Source of the DNA: Vibrio bathopelagicus
GTDB taxonomy: Bacteria; Pseudomonadota; Gammaproteobacteria; Enterobacterales; Vibrionaceae
Assembly: GCF_014879975.1 (NCBI RefSeq)
Contig: NZ_CP062501.1
Span: 1,178,001 to 1,242,000 of the forward strand
Reading direction: 5' to 3'
DNA: 64,000 nt
Under the pieces are notes generated by a model. It was not told the DNA's origin, did not search any database, and saw nothing but the letters and a program-made list of their open reading frames with translations. This document shows positions 1 through 8,683 of the stretch, piece by piece. The position numbers were made by a program, and so were the translations under genes. The first letter of the stretch is position 1, and each line of letters opens with the position of its first letter.

Positions 1-681
1 ATCAGCGCCAAGAATCATACCCAGTGGGAATAGGAACATGTTTACTACTGTATGCTCAAATACTAGTGCGAAGAAGATGAAGATTGGGAACCACATCATT
101 GCTACACGGCCTGACACAGTGCGAGCTGTCATGTTACCAATTACACCTAGACATACCATTAGATTACAGAAGATGCCGCGTACGAAACACGTGATCCATC
201 CGTCCATGCCCATGTTTTCAAAACCTAGGCTACGAGCTGTAGAAACTGCGATGAACTTTTGCGCTACCGCATTTGGGTCTAGAGAGAAGTTGCCTGTCAA
301 TGAAACTGCAACTAGGAAAGCCACGATAAGTGAACCAATAAGGTTGCCTAACCCAACAAGTCCCCAACAACGTAGGATACGGCCCCAAGTAATGCCTGGG
401 CGGTTGTCGAATTTAGCTAAAGGAGCAAGGCCGAAAACGCCAGTTACTAGATCGTAACCCATAACACTTAGAATAACGAAGCCAACTGGGAACACGAGTG
501 CGCCAACAAGGCCAATGCCCGTTTGTACCATTGCTGTAATAGCAACTACAACCGCTAGAGAAAGGATGATACCAGCCATAGTGCTTCGAATCAGGAGGTC
601 GCGAGTACTTGTCTTCGTTTTCGCTTCACCTACATCGATCATCGTTTGAACGAATTCTGCCGGTTTAAAATCAGTAGACAT
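1..681 (-). CDS. nirC: Formate/nitrite transporter NirC/FocA (partial, C-terminus off the left edge)
   Basis: The reverse strand reads from an ATG at 681, with AAGGA 7 nt upstream, to the window edge, giving 227 codons without a stop. The start MSTDFKPAEF, the repeated hydrophobic segments and the FDNRPGITWG loop are those of the formate/nitrite transporter (FNT) family, pentameric inner-membrane channels for small monovalent anions. It is the third gene of the nirB-nirD-nirC unit, so nitrite uptake or export for the adjacent assimilatory-type/NADH nitrite reductase is the likely role. The family cannot separate nitrite from formate without more data; the context favours nitrite. Confidence 0.88.
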   Translation of the reverse strand, partial: MSTDFKPAEFVQTMIDVGEAKTKTSTRDLLIRSTMAGIILSLAVVVAITAMVQTGIGLVGALVFPVGFVILSVMGYDLVTGVFGLAPLAKFDNRPGITWGRILRCWGLVGLGNLIGSLIVAFLVAVSLTGNFSLDPNAVAQKFIAVSTARSLGFENMGMDGWITCFVRGIFCNLMVCLGVIGNMTARTVSGRVAMMWFPIFIFFALVFEHTVVNMFLFPLGMILGAD

Positions 682-733
682 AAGGTTGTCCTTAAAAAGT
701 TTAAATTAAAAGTTAAAATCGGATAGGAAAAGA

Positions 734-771
734 TTCTAGTTGCCGAATTAAGGCAATATCGATAACTAGAA
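734..771. other. Nested inverted repeat between nirD and nirC
   Basis: An outer 8-bp inverted repeat (TTCTAGTT at 734-741, AACTAGAA at 764-771) encloses an inner TTGCC/GGCAA hairpin (740-744 and 752-756; the two alternatives share two bases). There is no U-run, so it is not a classical terminator. In a polycistronic message it could be an RNA processing or stabilising structure separating transporter from reductase expression. The function is inferred. Confidence 0.4.
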
Positions 772-804
772 CCCTTGAACTATCAAATCTTACTCATCCA
801 AAGA

Positions 805-1128
805 TTAAGCAGAGATTTCTACAGCACCTTTGGTAACACGAGCTTTGTACGCTTTCACGTTGAAGTTCTCGTCTTCCATACACACACCTGTTGTCAGGTT
901 AAAGCGCTGCTTCTTAAGTGGGCTTGCCACCCAAAGCTCTTGTTTGTGCTCAACAATCAAGCCGCGTGATAACACGTTAGATTGAAAGTAAGGGTCGGTG
1001 TTACTAATCGCTAGTACTTCTTCAGCCTTAGTTGGACGGAAGATTGCCACTTGCTCACCAGCAACCAACGCACAAACACCTGTACCTGGAATAATGTCTT
1101 CGATCTTACAAACTTTGGTAAATGCCAT
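805..1128 (-). CDS. nirD: Nitrite reductase (NADH) small subunit NirD
   Basis: This 107-residue protein (MAFTKVCKIEDI...) is the Rieske-fold small subunit of the cytoplasmic NADH-dependent nitrite reductase, which lacks the Fe-S ligands of true Rieske proteins. It pairs with NirB to reduce nitrite to ammonia. I chose the ATG at 1128 rather than the in-frame ATG at 1143: the sequence GGGAG lies just ahead of 1128 and would be inside the longer reading frame. Only 15 bp separate it from the end of nirB, indicating one transcript under the nirB promoter. Confidence 0.9.
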   Translation of the reverse strand: MAFTKVCKIEDIIPGTGVCALVAGEQVAIFRPTKAEEVLAISNTDPYFQSNVLSRGLIVEHKQELWVASPLKKQRFNLTTGVCMEDENFNVKAYKARVTKGAVEISA

Positions 1129-1143
1129 GATGTCGTCTCCCAA

Positions 1144-3702
1144 TTAAACCAGTTCAACGTGAAGGATATCGCCCTTCGCTTCAGGGTGTTTCTCAGTGAA
1201 AGTCGCTGGACGGTGTTGTTCACGGCCATCTTCTACAAACACTACGTTTTCATCGCGGTCATCAGCATTGATGAAATGTGCGAAGCGCTTAAGTTGAGCT
1301 TCATCGTTGATTGTATCTGTCCATTCACAAGCAAAGTTACCCACTAGGCCTGCAATGTCAGTTTCAAGTTGGTCATTGATACCAAGCTTGTTATCTACAA
1401 TCACTTCACGTAGGTAATCAACACCACCTTCTAGGTTGTCCATCCATACCGAAGTACGTTGCAGTGGAGCAGCCGTGCGGATGTAGAACATCATGAAACG
1501 GTCGATGTATTTGATCAGCGTTTCTTGGTCTAGGTCGCTTGCAAGTAAGTCTGCGTGACGAGGTTTCATGCCACCGTTACCACATACATACATGTTCCAA
1601 CCAGCGTCAGTTGCGATAATACCTAAATCTTTACCTTGAGCTTCAGCACACTCACGAGTACAGCCAGACACACCAAACTTCATCTTATGAGGAGTACGGA
1701 TACCTTTGTAACGGTTCTCGATCATCACGCCTAGGCCAACTGAATCTTGAACGCCGTAACGACACCAAGTCGAACCAACACATGTCTTCGCCATGCGAAG
1801 TGCTTTTGCGTAAGCTTGACCCGTTTCGTAACCTGCAGCGATTAACTTCTTCCAGATTGCTGGTAAGTCATCTTTCTGAGCACCGAATAGACCGATACGT
1901 TGTGCACCAGTAATCTTGGTGTATAGGTTGTATTCAGCGGCAACATCCGCAAGAACGCTTAGTGCTTGAGGCGTTACTTCACCACCCGCCATACGAGGGA
2001 TAACAGAGTAAGTACCGTCTTTTTGCATGTTACCTAGGAAGTTATCGTTGGTATCGTGCAGTTTCACTAGCTCAGGCTTAAGGATGTGCTCACCCCAGCA
2101 AGAAGCAAGAATAGAACCCGCTAGAGGCTTACATACTTCACAGCCGTAGCCTTTACCGTATTTCTCTAGTAGTTCATCGAATGTTTTGATTTCTTCGATA
2201 CGAATTAGGTGGAAAAGCTCTTGGCGAGAGTAAGCAAAGTGCTCACATACATCGTTCTTCACTTCAACACCGGCTTTAGCAAGTTCAGCGTTTAGCACTG
2301 AAGTCACTAGTGGAATACAACCACCACAGCCAGTACCTGCACCGGTTACTGCTTTGATATCGCCGATTGTGTGATGACCTTCAGCAACCGCTTGAGCGAT
2401 CTTGCCTTTAGTCACATCGAAACAAGAACAGATAACTGCAGATTCAGGAAGCGAGTCTGCGCCAAGTGTTGGCTTTTCACCTCCTGCATGAGCAGGAAGA
2501 ATTAGAGCATCTGGGTGTTCTGGCAGGTCGATTTCGTTCAGCATTAGCTGAAGAAGATCGCCGTAGTCAGACGTATCGCCAACCATTACCGCGCCTAGAA
2601 GCTTCTTGTTGTCTTCGGAAACGATTAAGCGTTTGTAAACTTCTTGCTCTTCATTTTGGTAAACGTAGCTCTTGCAACCAGGAGTACGACCATTCGCATC
2701 ACCAATTGAGCCAACTTTCACGCCCAGAAGCTTCAGCTTCGCAGACATGTCTGCACCTTCGAAAGTGCTTTCGTTACCTACAACGTGGTCAACCGCTACT
2801 GTTGCCATTTTGTAGCCTGGAGCGACTAGGCCGTAGAAGGTTTGGTTCCAAGATGCACACTCACCAATAGCGTAAATGTCTTTGTCTGTCGTTTGACAAT
2901 GGTCGTTAATCTCGATGCCGCCACGAGGTGCGATACCTAGCCCCATCTGACGAGCAAGTTTGTCTTGAGGACGAATACCAGCAGAGAATACGATGAAATC
3001 TGTTTCAAGCTCTGTACCATCTGCAAAACGCATCACGTTACGAGCTTCAGTGCCTTCAGGAGCGATCTCAAGCGTGTTCTTACTTGTATGTACGTTTACG
3101 CCCATACGTTCGATTTTTTGACGAAGTTGGTTACCACCAGCAAGGTCAAGCTGTTCAGCCATAAGCTTGGGAGCAAATTCAACAACATGAGTTGTCACAC
3201 CAAGTGCTTTTAGTGCACCCGCTGCTTCAAGGCCAAGCAAGCCACCACCGACAACCACACCAGATTTAGAGTTTTTAGCCGTTGCTTCAATGGCTTTCAA
3301 ATCTTCAATAGTACGGTATACGAAACAGTCTTTACCTTCGTGGCCTTTAATTGGCGGAACAAATGGGAACGAACCGGTTGCGAGAACAAGCTTATCGTAT
3401 TGAATTTCACGACCAGTGCTTGAGTAAACTGTTTTCTTTTCACGGTTAACGTTAATAGCACGTTCGCCGATCAGCATGTTGATGCCATGTTTCTCGTAGA
3501 AACCTTCTTTAACTAAAGAAAGTTCGTCTGCAGTGTGGTGTGAAAAGTAAGAAGAAAGGTGTACACGGTCATAGGCTACGCGAGGTTCTTCACAGAACAC
3601 GGTAATGTCCATATTCGTAACATCTGTCTTCTCGACTAAATCTTCGATATAGCGATGGCCGACCATCCCGTTACCGATTACGACTAGCTTCATCTTGCTC
3701 AT
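1144..3702 (-). CDS. nirB: Nitrite reductase (NADH) large subunit NirB
   Basis: An 852-residue cytoplasmic flavo-iron-sulfur-sirohaem enzyme. In order it shows an N-terminal FAD/NAD(P)-binding oxidoreductase (VVIGNGMVGHR; later VVVGGGLLGLEAA), a BFD-like [2Fe-2S] region (CSCFD with CGGC), and the C-terminal sirohaem/[4Fe-4S] domain with C-x5-C (CVGSTWC) and C-x3-C (CTREC). It takes electrons from NADH to reduce nitrite to ammonium, with NirD as partner. AGGA lies 7 nt before the ATG. Upstream FNR and NarL/P-type sites predict anaerobic, nitrate/nitrite-responsive expression. Confidence 0.95.
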   Translation of the reverse strand: MSKMKLVVIGNGMVGHRYIEDLVEKTDVTNMDITVFCEEPRVAYDRVHLSSYFSHHTADELSLVKEGFYEKHGINMLIGERAINVNREKKTVYSSTGREIQYDKLVLATGSFPFVPPIKGHEGKDCFVYRTIEDLKAIEATAKNSKSGVVVGGGLLGLEAAGALKALGVTTHVVEFAPKLMAEQLDLAGGNQLRQKIERMGVNVHTSKNTLEIAPEGTEARNVMRFADGTELETDFIVFSAGIRPQDKLARQMGLGIAPRGGIEINDHCQTTDKDIYAIGECASWNQTFYGLVAPGYKMATVAVDHVVGNESTFEGADMSAKLKLLGVKVGSIGDANGRTPGCKSYVYQNEEQEVYKRLIVSEDNKKLLGAVMVGDTSDYGDLLQLMLNEIDLPEHPDALILPAHAGGEKPTLGADSLPESAVICSCFDVTKGKIAQAVAEGHHTIGDIKAVTGAGTGCGGCIPLVTSVLNAELAKAGVEVKNDVCEHFAYSRQELFHLIRIEEIKTFDELLEKYGKGYGCEVCKPLAGSILASCWGEHILKPELVKLHDTNDNFLGNMQKDGTYSVIPRMAGGEVTPQALSVLADVAAEYNLYTKITGAQRIGLFGAQKDDLPAIWKKLIAAGYETGQAYAKALRMAKTCVGSTWCRYGVQDSVGLGVMIENRYKGIRTPHKMKFGVSGCTRECAEAQGKDLGIIATDAGWNMYVCGNGGMKPRHADLLASDLDQETLIKYIDRFMMFYIRTAAPLQRTSVWMDNLEGGVDYLREVIVDNKLGINDQLETDIAGLVGNFACEWTDTINDEAQLKRFAHFINADDRDENVVFVEDGREQHRPATFTEKHPEAKGDILHVELV

Positions 3703-3740
3703 AAGAATTCCTGAAAGATTATAATTTCTTAACTATGTGA

Positions 3741-3746
3741 ATAATG
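3741..3746 (-). promoter_or_regulatory. Candidate nirB -10 element
   Basis: CATTAT on the minus strand (4/6 match to TATAAT). It falls where the -10 should be if the FNR box at 3769-3782 is centred at -41.5, placing the start of transcription near 3734 and giving a leader of about 31 nt. It is inferred from spacing. Confidence 0.4.
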
Positions 3747-3768
3747 AATTATGAAAGAAAATGAAAAT

Positions 3769-3782
3769 ATGATGTAAATCAA
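3769..3782 (-). promoter_or_regulatory. FNR box upstream of nirB
   Basis: The minus strand reads TTGATTTACATCAT, which matches the FNR consensus TTGAT-N4-ATCAA at 9 of 10 defined positions. It lies 67-80 bp upstream of the nirB ATG with a suitable -10 beyond it, as in class II FNR-activated promoters. Confidence 0.72.
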
Positions 3783-3796
3783 TTACGAAAACGAAC

Positions 3797-3811
3797 TACC
3801 CAAAAGGGGTA
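3797..3811 (-). promoter_or_regulatory. NarL/NarP-type heptamer pair upstream of nirB
   Basis: TACCCAAAAGGGGTA is an inverted pair of NarL/NarP heptamers (consensus TACYYMT): TACCCCT on the minus strand is perfect, and TACCCAA on the plus strand matches 6 of 7. Spacing is 1 nt instead of the usual 2. A further perfect heptamer, TACCTCT (minus strand), is at 3819-3825. The pair is centred 28.5 bp from the FNR box centre, close to the 28 bp known for E. coli nirB. Confidence 0.55.
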
Positions 3812-4326
3812 GGACAAAAGAGGTAGACCTGCTCAAATATCGAGCAAAGCAAACGAATAACCCTGCATTCAGTCTGGTTTAGCGGGGGTTTATATACACT
3901 TTGATGCAACTAAAGATGTGTTGTAAATTTACACAATCGGCAAGTAACAACGTAAGTAAATGACAATTACTTTCATCTGCAGACTTATAAATACAAGTTG
4001 AACGCCAACCCACCTCCTTTCGTGAAAAACTATGTGCAATTGTGAAAAGCTTTTCTTTCCTGTAGCTCATTTAAACCAAATAAGTTCTATTTCATTGTTC
4101 TCATACAAACTCAAACCATTCTCCTGGAAAATAACTCACAAGGCATTCGATAACATTGAGTAATCTTGATCAGGTAAAGGCATATCGAGAGATTAATAAG
4201 TTAATTAGATTGATCCAACACAAGAACCAATAAGATTCATGGTGATGATGTCAAAATCAACTTTCAACCACCCACTGAATAAATTAGCATTGTTGCAAAT
4301 AATTCTTATTTAATAGAGCCTATACA

Positions 4327-4785
4327 ATGCGCGTATTTTTACTAATCCTATCTATTATTACTGCCGCCCCAGTGATTGCCGAAACCAAAGTTATTAAACA
4401 AGTCATGGATATGAATTCAGAGAACATCGACAAGATGTACCAATTTATTCCCGACTACGTCGAAATCGAACCTGGAGACAAAGTGCTCTTCAAAGGGACT
4501 GTTGGCTCTCATACCGCTCATAGTATCCAGGGGATGCTTCCTGAAGGAGCAAAGCCTCTTATGATCTCAGGCTCAAACGCTCAGGAAGTCGTATTCGATA
4601 AACCTGGGGTGTACGGTATTAAATGCAAAGTACACCACAGGCACGGGATGGTAGCGTTGGTTGTTGTAGGTGATCCCAGTGTCAACATAGAGGAAGCTCG
4701 TATTGCCGCTAAAAAACGCGTGAGTCGTCGAGCTCAAAACAAAATGCAGGGACTATTGGATAAAGCAAAACAAAAGGTTAAGTGA
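4327..4785 (+). CDS. Pseudoazurin-like cupredoxin
   Basis: A 152-residue periplasmic type I copper protein with a cleavable signal (MRVFLLILSIITAAPVIA). The copper ligands of pseudoazurins are all visible: the N-terminal His in GSHTAHS, and the C-terminal Cys-x2-His-x4-Met set in CKVHHRHGM. The LPEGA and GVYGIKC segments are family hallmarks. After the cupredoxin fold it carries a basic tail of about 40 residues (EEARIAAKKRVSRRAQ). Pseudoazurins shuttle electrons to periplasmic reductases. Lying between nirB and the molybdopterin operon, it is a plausible electron carrier for that oxidoreductase; this is inferred from position. Confidence 0.82.
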   Translation: MRVFLLILSIITAAPVIAETKVIKQVMDMNSENIDKMYQFIPDYVEIEPGDKVLFKGTVGSHTAHSIQGMLPEGAKPLMISGSNAQEVVFDKPGVYGIKCKVHHRHGMVALVVVGDPSVNIEEARIAAKKRVSRRAQNKMQGLLDKAKQKVK

Positions 4786-4856
4786 TCCTAAAGACTCTCT
4801 ATTAAGTCAACCAAGGTTTGGAGTCTGCTCACTTCATACAAACTCCAATCACTCAT

Positions 4857-4881
4857 AAAAAAACAGCGCCACTGGCGCTGT
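4857..4881 (-). terminator. Rho-independent terminator of the idr-like operon
   Basis: On the minus strand the stem CAGCGCC, loop AGT, stem GGCGCTG is followed by a run of seven T. It ends the operon whose last gene stops at 4937. There is no T-run on the plus side, so it does not clearly serve the cupredoxin gene. Confidence 0.85.
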
Positions 4882-4936
4882 CTATTCTAGCTTCTGACTA
4901 AAAAGTCAAACTTCGCTTCTACGGCCGTTCAAACTA

Positions 4937-5380
4937 TTAAATCAACCAGCCAGTTCTAAATGAAACACCGACAAACACAAACAGAACTGAGATTATGGTG
5001 ACAGGCACGATGTGCAATGCCATATCCCACAGGTTATCCTTTGAGAGTTTTGGAATAACACGGAATCGAGCATCTAAAGCTAGCAAAACCGTTAAAGCAA
5101 GTAAGGTCAACTTGGCTGCAATACCATGAGCAAGAGGAATCGACATATCAAACCATAAAGTCACATCCGGTAACATATGGTAAGCGAGCATCAACCCCGT
5201 CACCACTTGTATCACCAATGCCGGCATTCCTACCTTTTCATACCCTTGCTCAAATTCGAGCAACATTTCTGGAGAACGATGCTTTAGCACTTTAGGAAGG
5301 ATTATCACGCTAAGAATAATGTGACCTCCAGTCCATATAGTAGCTGCTAGCACGTGTAAAACTAATAAAACACCAAACAT
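4937..5380 (-). CDS. CopD-like four-helix membrane protein
   Basis: A 147-residue integral membrane protein with four predicted helices and conserved His residues in the first, third and fourth (LHVLAATIWTGGH; LAHGIAAK; LHIVPV). This is the pattern of CopD/haem-binding-type small membrane proteins that may carry b-haem or copper. It starts 9 bp after the molybdopterin subunit with AAGGGGA as ribosome site, so it belongs to that operon. A role in electron transfer from quinol to the periplasmic enzyme, or in cofactor supply, is inferred. Confidence 0.62.
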   Translation of the reverse strand: MFGVLLVLHVLAATIWTGGHIILSVIILPKVLKHRSPEMLLEFEQGYEKVGMPALVIQVVTGLMLAYHMLPDVTLWFDMSIPLAHGIAAKLTLLALTVLLALDARFRVIPKLSKDNLWDMALHIVPVTIISVLFVFVGVSFRTGWLI

Positions 5381-5389
5381 AAATTCCCC

Positions 5390-8098
5390 TTAAACAATGT
5401 TACGTGGAGCAAAAGAAAAACCTTCAAACTCCCGCTTATATTTGGATTCACCAATTCTCTTTATTTTGGCTACACCCATTTTGTAGTTATAGTTACCACT
5501 GATTTGATCAACTACCCTTGTCGTTAAAGCGTTGGCTGGATTCTTCATGTCCATCATATTGCAATACAATACGCCTCTTTTCGTGGTAGAGGTGACAATC
5601 GCTACTGCTTTAATCTCTGCATAATCCAGTTGAATATGCCCATTTTTCATCAAATTACTGAATTGAAAATCATCGGTTTCGACACCGAGAATCGTGTCTT
5701 TAAAATTGGCCACACGTTCCGAGTAAACCAATACTTCATCCCCAGCTTCTATACCCCGTTTTGCTGCATCTTCTGGATGTACTTCAATCCAGTTTTCAGG
5801 CCAACGATGAGTGATGTAAGGCCTGCGCTCTGTATCATCAAAACCCGATTGCCAAATTTCGTTGATACGACCATTTGAAAACCACAACTCGTCCTGTTTC
5901 GGTGTAAGCCAACGATGGAAGTCACTAAACAGATCCCAGGGATGTTTTTGTAGGTTCACCTTCCCTGTCTGACTATTAAACTGGGTAAGTTGTTTACGCA
6001 TAATATTCGCGCCTTGAGGACCATCTTGTAGCCCTTTGTCTACCAGTTCATTCCAGCTCATTTCAGTATCATGAAGGCGTTTGGTTCCGATGAGCTTTTT
6101 AGTGTCGTAGTTATAAAACACGGGGCCTTGGATACCTTCCGTACCAAATTCAGCAAGCTTTTGATGAAGCGTTTTTCCTTCAGCATGTGCAGCAACTTTG
6201 ATCATATTAAAATCTTTACGGCTACCGCGACTAAACCGCGATGATTCCTCAGCAACGTCGTTAGAGTTTTGCCAATCAAAGCCATCGTATCCCATTCGAG
6301 ATGCCATTTGACCAACGATCCACCAATCCGGTTTCGCCTTTCCCGGTGCATCTGAAAACTTCTGGTAAAGACGTAAACGACGTTCACCATTAGCGCGCAT
6401 GAAATCGTCCTCTCCCCACGTCGCGGCAGGGAAAATGATATCGGCAAATTGCTTGCCTATCGGATCTCGTAAGTAAATATCTTGGTTGATAACCACCATG
6501 CCACCAGAGTCTGCACGCTTTTTAAGGGTGTCGATAATATGTTGTTTATCGCGTCTAATGGCTTGATGAGGGTTACGAGTCGTTAACTCTATGAACTTCT
6601 CTTTTAATCCATAGCTTCCACACATCGATTGGATCCAAGTAGTACCAATCACATGAGCCATGCGGGTATGCCCCGAGTAAAGGTATCTATCAGTATCAAT
6701 AGAACGCCTACGTCTGCCCGCGACTTTTTCAGGTGATTTGTTTCTTGGTAATTTTCCACCAGCTAATCCACCGCGTTGATGCCCACCAAAGCGGCCAATC
6801 ACGCGACCTTCTCTACCGCCAGTCCCTATGATCGTTGCGAGAGATGCAATAGCATTAGTGTTGCCCGTATTATTTGACCAATAGAAGCCCTTTTCTATAC
6901 CAATCGAAGCTTTGACTCGTTTACCATTAACGGGCTTAGCTAACATCTCAGCCGCTTTGTAAATCTTCTCGACATCGATACTGGCAATTGAAGCGGCATA
7001 CTCAGGGGCGTATTCTTTTTGCTCCAAGTTCCATTGCTTATAGTCATCAAAACCATCGGTTTGGAACTTGCCCCAAGTCGTTCTCCACTGCCATGGCGTA
7101 TTACGAGTACCCTGACCAAAACCAGAGCTCGATTCCCATTTATTATTAACCCAGTTTTCAATCCATTCGTTATCTTGCCAACCTTGTTCAAGGATCACCC
7201 GAGCAATCGCGCCGATCACAAGGTTATCGCTGCCGGGGTTAATATCGAGGTGTAATCCACCTTGAGCTTTTAGCCACGCAATCCCTGCCGTTTCACGAGG
7301 ATTCAAAATCACCGTTTTCATTCCGCGGCGAACCGCCGGCATGATGAACTGCGTAAAGATAATCGTTTTGGTCTCATACGGATCGGTTCCGCATATCATC
7401 AAAGTATCTGCCGCGCCCCAATCGTCATAACTAGGTGCGAAATTATCAAAGCCTGCATCTCTAAAGCCAGGCGTGGCAGTAACATCTGATGGCGTATCGT
7501 GAAATGAAAAGTTCGCTGTATTTACATGACGTAATGCATACTTTGTTATCGCGTACGTGTTTTCAATATACTGATAGGAATACGTTTTAACGCAATAGCT
7601 GTTTGAACCGTGAGTATCAATCACGTGTCGCCCAACTTGGGCAGCAATGTCGAGTGCAAAGTCCCACTCGACGGGTTGTAACTGACCATTAATACGAACC
7701 AAAGGTTGCTTCAAACGATCTTTCGTTGGTGTATCGGGGTTGTACAACTTTCTTGCCAATAGCCCACCACGAACCGAAGAGTCTCCTCCTTTGTTGACGA
7801 CTTGGATATCTTTGTCCGCGACCACCACCACATGGTGTGGTTTGCCATTGTGCGAAACAATATTATGTTGCTGGGGAGAAACCCAAGCTTGCAGGGCATG
7901 AACAGGAAAATCGACACCGAAGGCATTTTCATTGGCACGAGGTCCGCCGGAGTTGCTGCCAACAGGCCATCGATAAACCTTATAGCCGCACGCGACAACG
8001 CAATAGTCGCAAGCCGTTGTGATCACTTCCGCGTTCACCGGTGGCAGTAACGTACTTGTCGGTGCAAGGTATGATTTGTTTTGATCAGATTGACTCAC
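5390..8098 (-). CDS. idrA: Molybdopterin oxidoreductase large subunit, iodate reductase/arsenite oxidase family (IdrA-like)
   Basis: A 902-residue DMSO-reductase-superfamily enzyme. The N-terminus has C-x2-C-x3-C (CDYCVVACGY) for a [3Fe-4S] cluster; the usual fourth Cys position is Ser-rich (GGDSSVRGG), as in AioA. The RFGGHQRGG segment keeps the Arg and His of the AioA substrate pocket, and HDTPS keeps its His, but the position I align with AioA Glu203 is Ala. The start is GTG, directly abutting the Rieske gene stop, with GGAGG inside that gene. No TAT signal: export would be piggy-back with the Rieske subunit. With two di-haem peroxidases in the operon, the content equals idrABP1P2 (dissimilatory iodate reduction). 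Arsenite oxidase is the alternative. Confidence 0.72.
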   Translation of the reverse strand: MSQSDQNKSYLAPTSTLLPPVNAEVITTACDYCVVACGYKVYRWPVGSNSGGPRANENAFGVDFPVHALQAWVSPQQHNIVSHNGKPHHVVVVADKDIQVVNKGGDSSVRGGLLARKLYNPDTPTKDRLKQPLVRINGQLQPVEWDFALDIAAQVGRHVIDTHGSNSYCVKTYSYQYIENTYAITKYALRHVNTANFSFHDTPSDVTATPGFRDAGFDNFAPSYDDWGAADTLMICGTDPYETKTIIFTQFIMPAVRRGMKTVILNPRETAGIAWLKAQGGLHLDINPGSDNLVIGAIARVILEQGWQDNEWIENWVNNKWESSSGFGQGTRNTPWQWRTTWGKFQTDGFDDYKQWNLEQKEYAPEYAASIASIDVEKIYKAAEMLAKPVNGKRVKASIGIEKGFYWSNNTGNTNAIASLATIIGTGGREGRVIGRFGGHQRGGLAGGKLPRNKSPEKVAGRRRRSIDTDRYLYSGHTRMAHVIGTTWIQSMCGSYGLKEKFIELTTRNPHQAIRRDKQHIIDTLKKRADSGGMVVINQDIYLRDPIGKQFADIIFPAATWGEDDFMRANGERRLRLYQKFSDAPGKAKPDWWIVGQMASRMGYDGFDWQNSNDVAEESSRFSRGSRKDFNMIKVAAHAEGKTLHQKLAEFGTEGIQGPVFYNYDTKKLIGTKRLHDTEMSWNELVDKGLQDGPQGANIMRKQLTQFNSQTGKVNLQKHPWDLFSDFHRWLTPKQDELWFSNGRINEIWQSGFDDTERRPYITHRWPENWIEVHPEDAAKRGIEAGDEVLVYSERVANFKDTILGVETDDFQFSNLMKNGHIQLDYAEIKAVAIVTSTTKRGVLYCNMMDMKNPANALTTRVVDQISGNYNYKMGVAKIKRIGESKYKREFEGFSFAPRNIV

Positions 8099-8683
8099 TT
8101 AGCTGGCCTCCACGTCGATTAGGTTTTCCATTCGACCAAAGATCAAGCCCATGACTCCCACCGCATAAATATCATCACCTTCGAGTTCCAGTAGCACTTG
8201 AGGCAGGCTTTCGAAGGCTTGTCCGGAAACCATAACGCCATGACGACGTAAATCGAAAGTCGATAGATGGAACGGACATTGCCCCACAATACGATGCTCT
8301 CCCGTCGCCTTGTACGCGCCAGTTAAGGGCCCGCCTTGATGAGTACAAGTCATTGAGTAAGCCACAATGTCACGCTGTCGCCCTATCCCACCACCACATT
8401 CAATATCAGCTTTAACTAGCATAGCAATTGAGTTTGTTCCTTCATCTGGGTATTGAAAATGAACTGGATCATGATTATTCAGCTCACTTAATTTGGCGAC
8501 TTTTTTACGAGGGTAGCCAACAACGCGAGCTTCAACATTCGCCTCAGAACTGGTGCCAGCAAACAATGTGAGGGGCACCATCGACACTGCCGTAGCTGCG
8601 CTTGAATAGAGCAAAAAATCACGTCGCGACATCATGCATTTGTTGTGTCCTTTACTGGAGGTTGAATTAGAATTAACGCTCAT
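8099..8683 (-). CDS. idrB: Rieske iron-sulfur subunit with TAT signal (IdrB/AioB-like)
   Basis: A 194-residue protein with a twin-arginine signal (SRRDFLLYSS followed by a hydrophobic stretch ending TLFAG) and a Rieske [2Fe-2S] motif, C-x-H (CTHQGG) and C-x2-H (CPFH). It is the small subunit partner of the molybdopterin protein, passing electrons between a periplasmic carrier and the [3Fe-4S] cluster. Its ATG overlaps the upstream peroxidase stop (ATGA), and its stop abuts the GTG of the large subunit, so the genes are translationally coupled. Confidence 0.82.
   Translation of the reverse strand: MSVNSNSTSSKGHNKCMMSRRDFLLYSSAATAVSMVPLTLFAGTSSEANVEARVVGYPRKKVAKLSELNNHDPVHFQYPDEGTNSIAMLVKADIECGGGIGRQRDIVAYSMTCTHQGGPLTGAYKATGEHRIVGQCPFHLSTFDLRRHGVMVSGQAFESLPQVLLELEGDDIYAVGVMGLIFGRMENLIDVEAS

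Noticed and set aside
2466..2870. 134-codon plus-strand frame opposite nirB
   Set aside because: It is antisense to a well-identified enzyme gene, with no features of its own.
3879..4070. 63-codon open frame on the minus strand upstream of nirB
   Set aside because: No ribosome site, no recognisable protein features, and it lies in AT-rich promoter DNA.
5390..8683. Calling the molybdopterin/Rieske pair arsenite oxidase AioBA
   Set aside because: The family is right, but the operon has a pair of di-haem peroxidases typical of idr and the Glu ligand position differs. I kept arsenite oxidase only as an alternative.
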